A stretch of DNA of 64,000 bases from Vitis vinifera (lineage: Eukaryota > Streptophyta > Magnoliopsida > Vitales > Vitaceae): contig NC_081822.1 in the NCBI RefSeq assembly GCF_030704535.1, forward strand, positions 2,657,001 through 2,721,000, in the 5' to 3' direction. Within the stretch, counting starts at the first letter, position 1, and each line of letters begins with the position of its first letter. Shown piece by piece: positions 63,001-64,000 of the stretch. The position numbers and the translations under genes are program-made. The notes below the pieces were generated by a model. It was not told the DNA's origin and made no database searches. It was given only the letters and a program-made list of their open reading frames with translations.

Positions 63001-63745
63001 AACAAAGAAGGATGGGTTGCTGAGGCTTGGGAGGAAAATGAAGTTGGGAGTAGCTGGGGGCTTCGTTTTAATAGACATCTTAATGATTGGGAGGTGGGAG
63101 AAGTAGAAAGCTTATTAAGCAAGCTTCATCCTTTGACCATTAGGTGTGAATGACTCGCTCCGATGGAAAGAGAACAAGAATGGGACCTTTTTTGTCAAGT
63201 CTTTATATAGTTCATTCTCAAGGGGCATCAAGCCCCCCTTCCTAGCTAGAACTATTTGGACGCCTTGAATTCCAATTAGGACTAGCTTCTTTGGGTGGGA
63301 GGCGACCTGGTGCAGGCTGCTCACCATTGATCGCCTGAAGAGATTTGGTTGGAGCATCCCCAACAGGTGCTTTTTGTGCAAATATGAGGAGGAAACCACA
63401 GATCACCTTCTCTTGTTTTGTGAGAAGGCCAGAATGTTATGGCTTCTGATCTTTTCCCTTTTTGGGGTGCAATGGGTGATGCACTCCTCTGTGAAAAGGA
63501 ACCTCCTTGGATGGCATGGATCTTTCGTGGGCAAGAAAAAGGAGAAAGCTTGGAGAGCTATCCCCCTCTGCCTAATGTGGACCATTTGGAAAGAAAGGAA
63601 TAGTAGGGTCTTCGATGATATTGAGAGAAATGACCAAGATATTAAATCCATTTTTTTGTACACGTTTGTGAATTGGGATAGGGTGTATATAAAGGAACAC
63701 ACTCTCTCTTTGTTAGATTTTGTAGACTGGCTAGCCACCAAGTAA
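60080..63745 (+). pseudogene. LINE ORF2: endonuclease, reverse transcriptase, zf-RVT
   Basis: The APE-type endonuclease begins WNVRGLNDCEKRKLI and shows CLLETK, GGDFNVVR and SDHNPIVLEV. RT follows with the DKAPGPNGF region, RSISLVGSVYKLLAKVLANR, the motif-A MDIEKSFDHVNW, GLRQGDPLSPYLF and the catalytic FADD box. Near the end CFLCKYEEETTDHLLLFC is the zf-RVT motif. Damage includes a frameshift near 60235 in the endonuclease, TAG at 61006-61008, TAG at 62212-62214 right after the FADD region, a frameshift near 63145 and TGA at 63266-63268. Confidence 0.88.
61808..61855 (+). repeat. 24-bp tandem duplication in the LINE RT motif A
   Basis: TCCTTCTTCAGATGGACATT occurs at 61808 and again at 61832. 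It duplicates LLQMDI in frame just before EKSFDH, so eight extra residues sit at the first catalytic Asp. Confidence 0.9.
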
Positions 63746-63859
63746 GGGTCAAACTTGTTTATCTTTTTGTTTTTTGTCTCTTTGTATCTTGGTATACTCC
63801 GTGTATACCCTCTCTCTAGCCTTTTGGCTCTTAATGAATTATCTTTGCCTATCAAAAAA

Positions 63860-64000
63860 GGATACTTTTAGTGAATTTGTATCCAACACAGTAGAAGGGT
63901 AGAAGGTGGTTTTCTGGAGGGATTTTAGATTGTGCTAAGAGAAGGAGCTAGTGAGATGATGCTGTATTTGTCTTATGCATGTGATGATGCTAATTTAGAA
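63860..64000. other. Kinesin intron 3 continuing past the window
   Basis: No exon is visible. The kinesin continues to the right of the window. Confidence 0.5.

Larger units (their letters stand above)
59850..63859 (+). mobile_element. L1-type LINE, 5' end uncertain, inactivated
   Basis: It consists of the tail of an ORF1, an ORF2 with endonuclease, reverse transcriptase and zf-RVT parts, and a 3' end in TATCAAAAAA (63850-63859). It lies in the same orientation as the kinesin gene. The true 5' boundary and target duplication were not found; the start given is that of the recognisable ORF1 tail. Confidence 0.85.

Noticed and set aside
1..64000. CRISPR arrays, bacterial operons, rRNA genes
   Set aside because: The window is plant nuclear DNA; no such structures are seen. 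The tandem repeats found are minisatellites or transposon parts.

Overview
The window is eukaryotic plant nuclear DNA: AT-rich spacers, GT-AG introns, plant-only gene families and several classes of plant transposon. The protein sequences, gene order and transposon styles fit a woody eudicot. Grapevine (Vitis) is my best guess, from recognition only, with no search run.

Four host genes are present. A NAC transcription factor of the ATAF/NAC032 type (9250-10819, +) lies behind a promoter with seven CACGTG boxes. CELLULOSE SYNTHASE INTERACTIVE 3 (29974-41071, +) has six coding exons giving 2139 aa. Replication factor C subunit 3 (43337-50255, -) has nine coding exons giving 360 aa and converges tail to tail on CSI3. 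The first three coding exons of a kinesin-7 (54524-56867, +) run off the right edge. NAC032-CSI3-RFC3 is, as I recall it, the order of At1g77450-At1g77460-At1g77470 in Arabidopsis. The kinesin would fit the sister duplicated block near At1g21730, so this may be an unfractionated ancestral segment.

The rest is mostly mobile DNA. At the left edge is a hAT element (1 to about 5150, -). Its six-exon transposase reads through without a stop for 1055 aa, and it has a TATA box, a 5'-leader intron holding tandem repeats, and dense subterminal repeats. A complete Ty3/Gypsy Tat-lineage LTR retrotransposon (13358-23596, -) has LTRs, a TTCTA target duplication, PBS, PPT and decayed gag-pro-RT-RH-aRH-INT. 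It also carries an antisense gene on the opposite strand with its own TATA box, introns and coiled-coil tail. Smaller elements are two related Harbinger-type MITEs, a 332-bp TRIM inside an RFC3 intron, two tRNA-like SINE candidates, and an L1-type LINE inside kinesin intron 3.

The host genes do not form one pathway: stress transcription control, cellulose synthase guidance on microtubules, DNA clamp loading and a microtubule motor. The strongest leads are the apparently intact hAT element with two subterminal repeat arrays, the antisense gene of the Tat element, the TRIM, the G-box array, and a recurring C-to-T type of nonsense decay in the retroelements.
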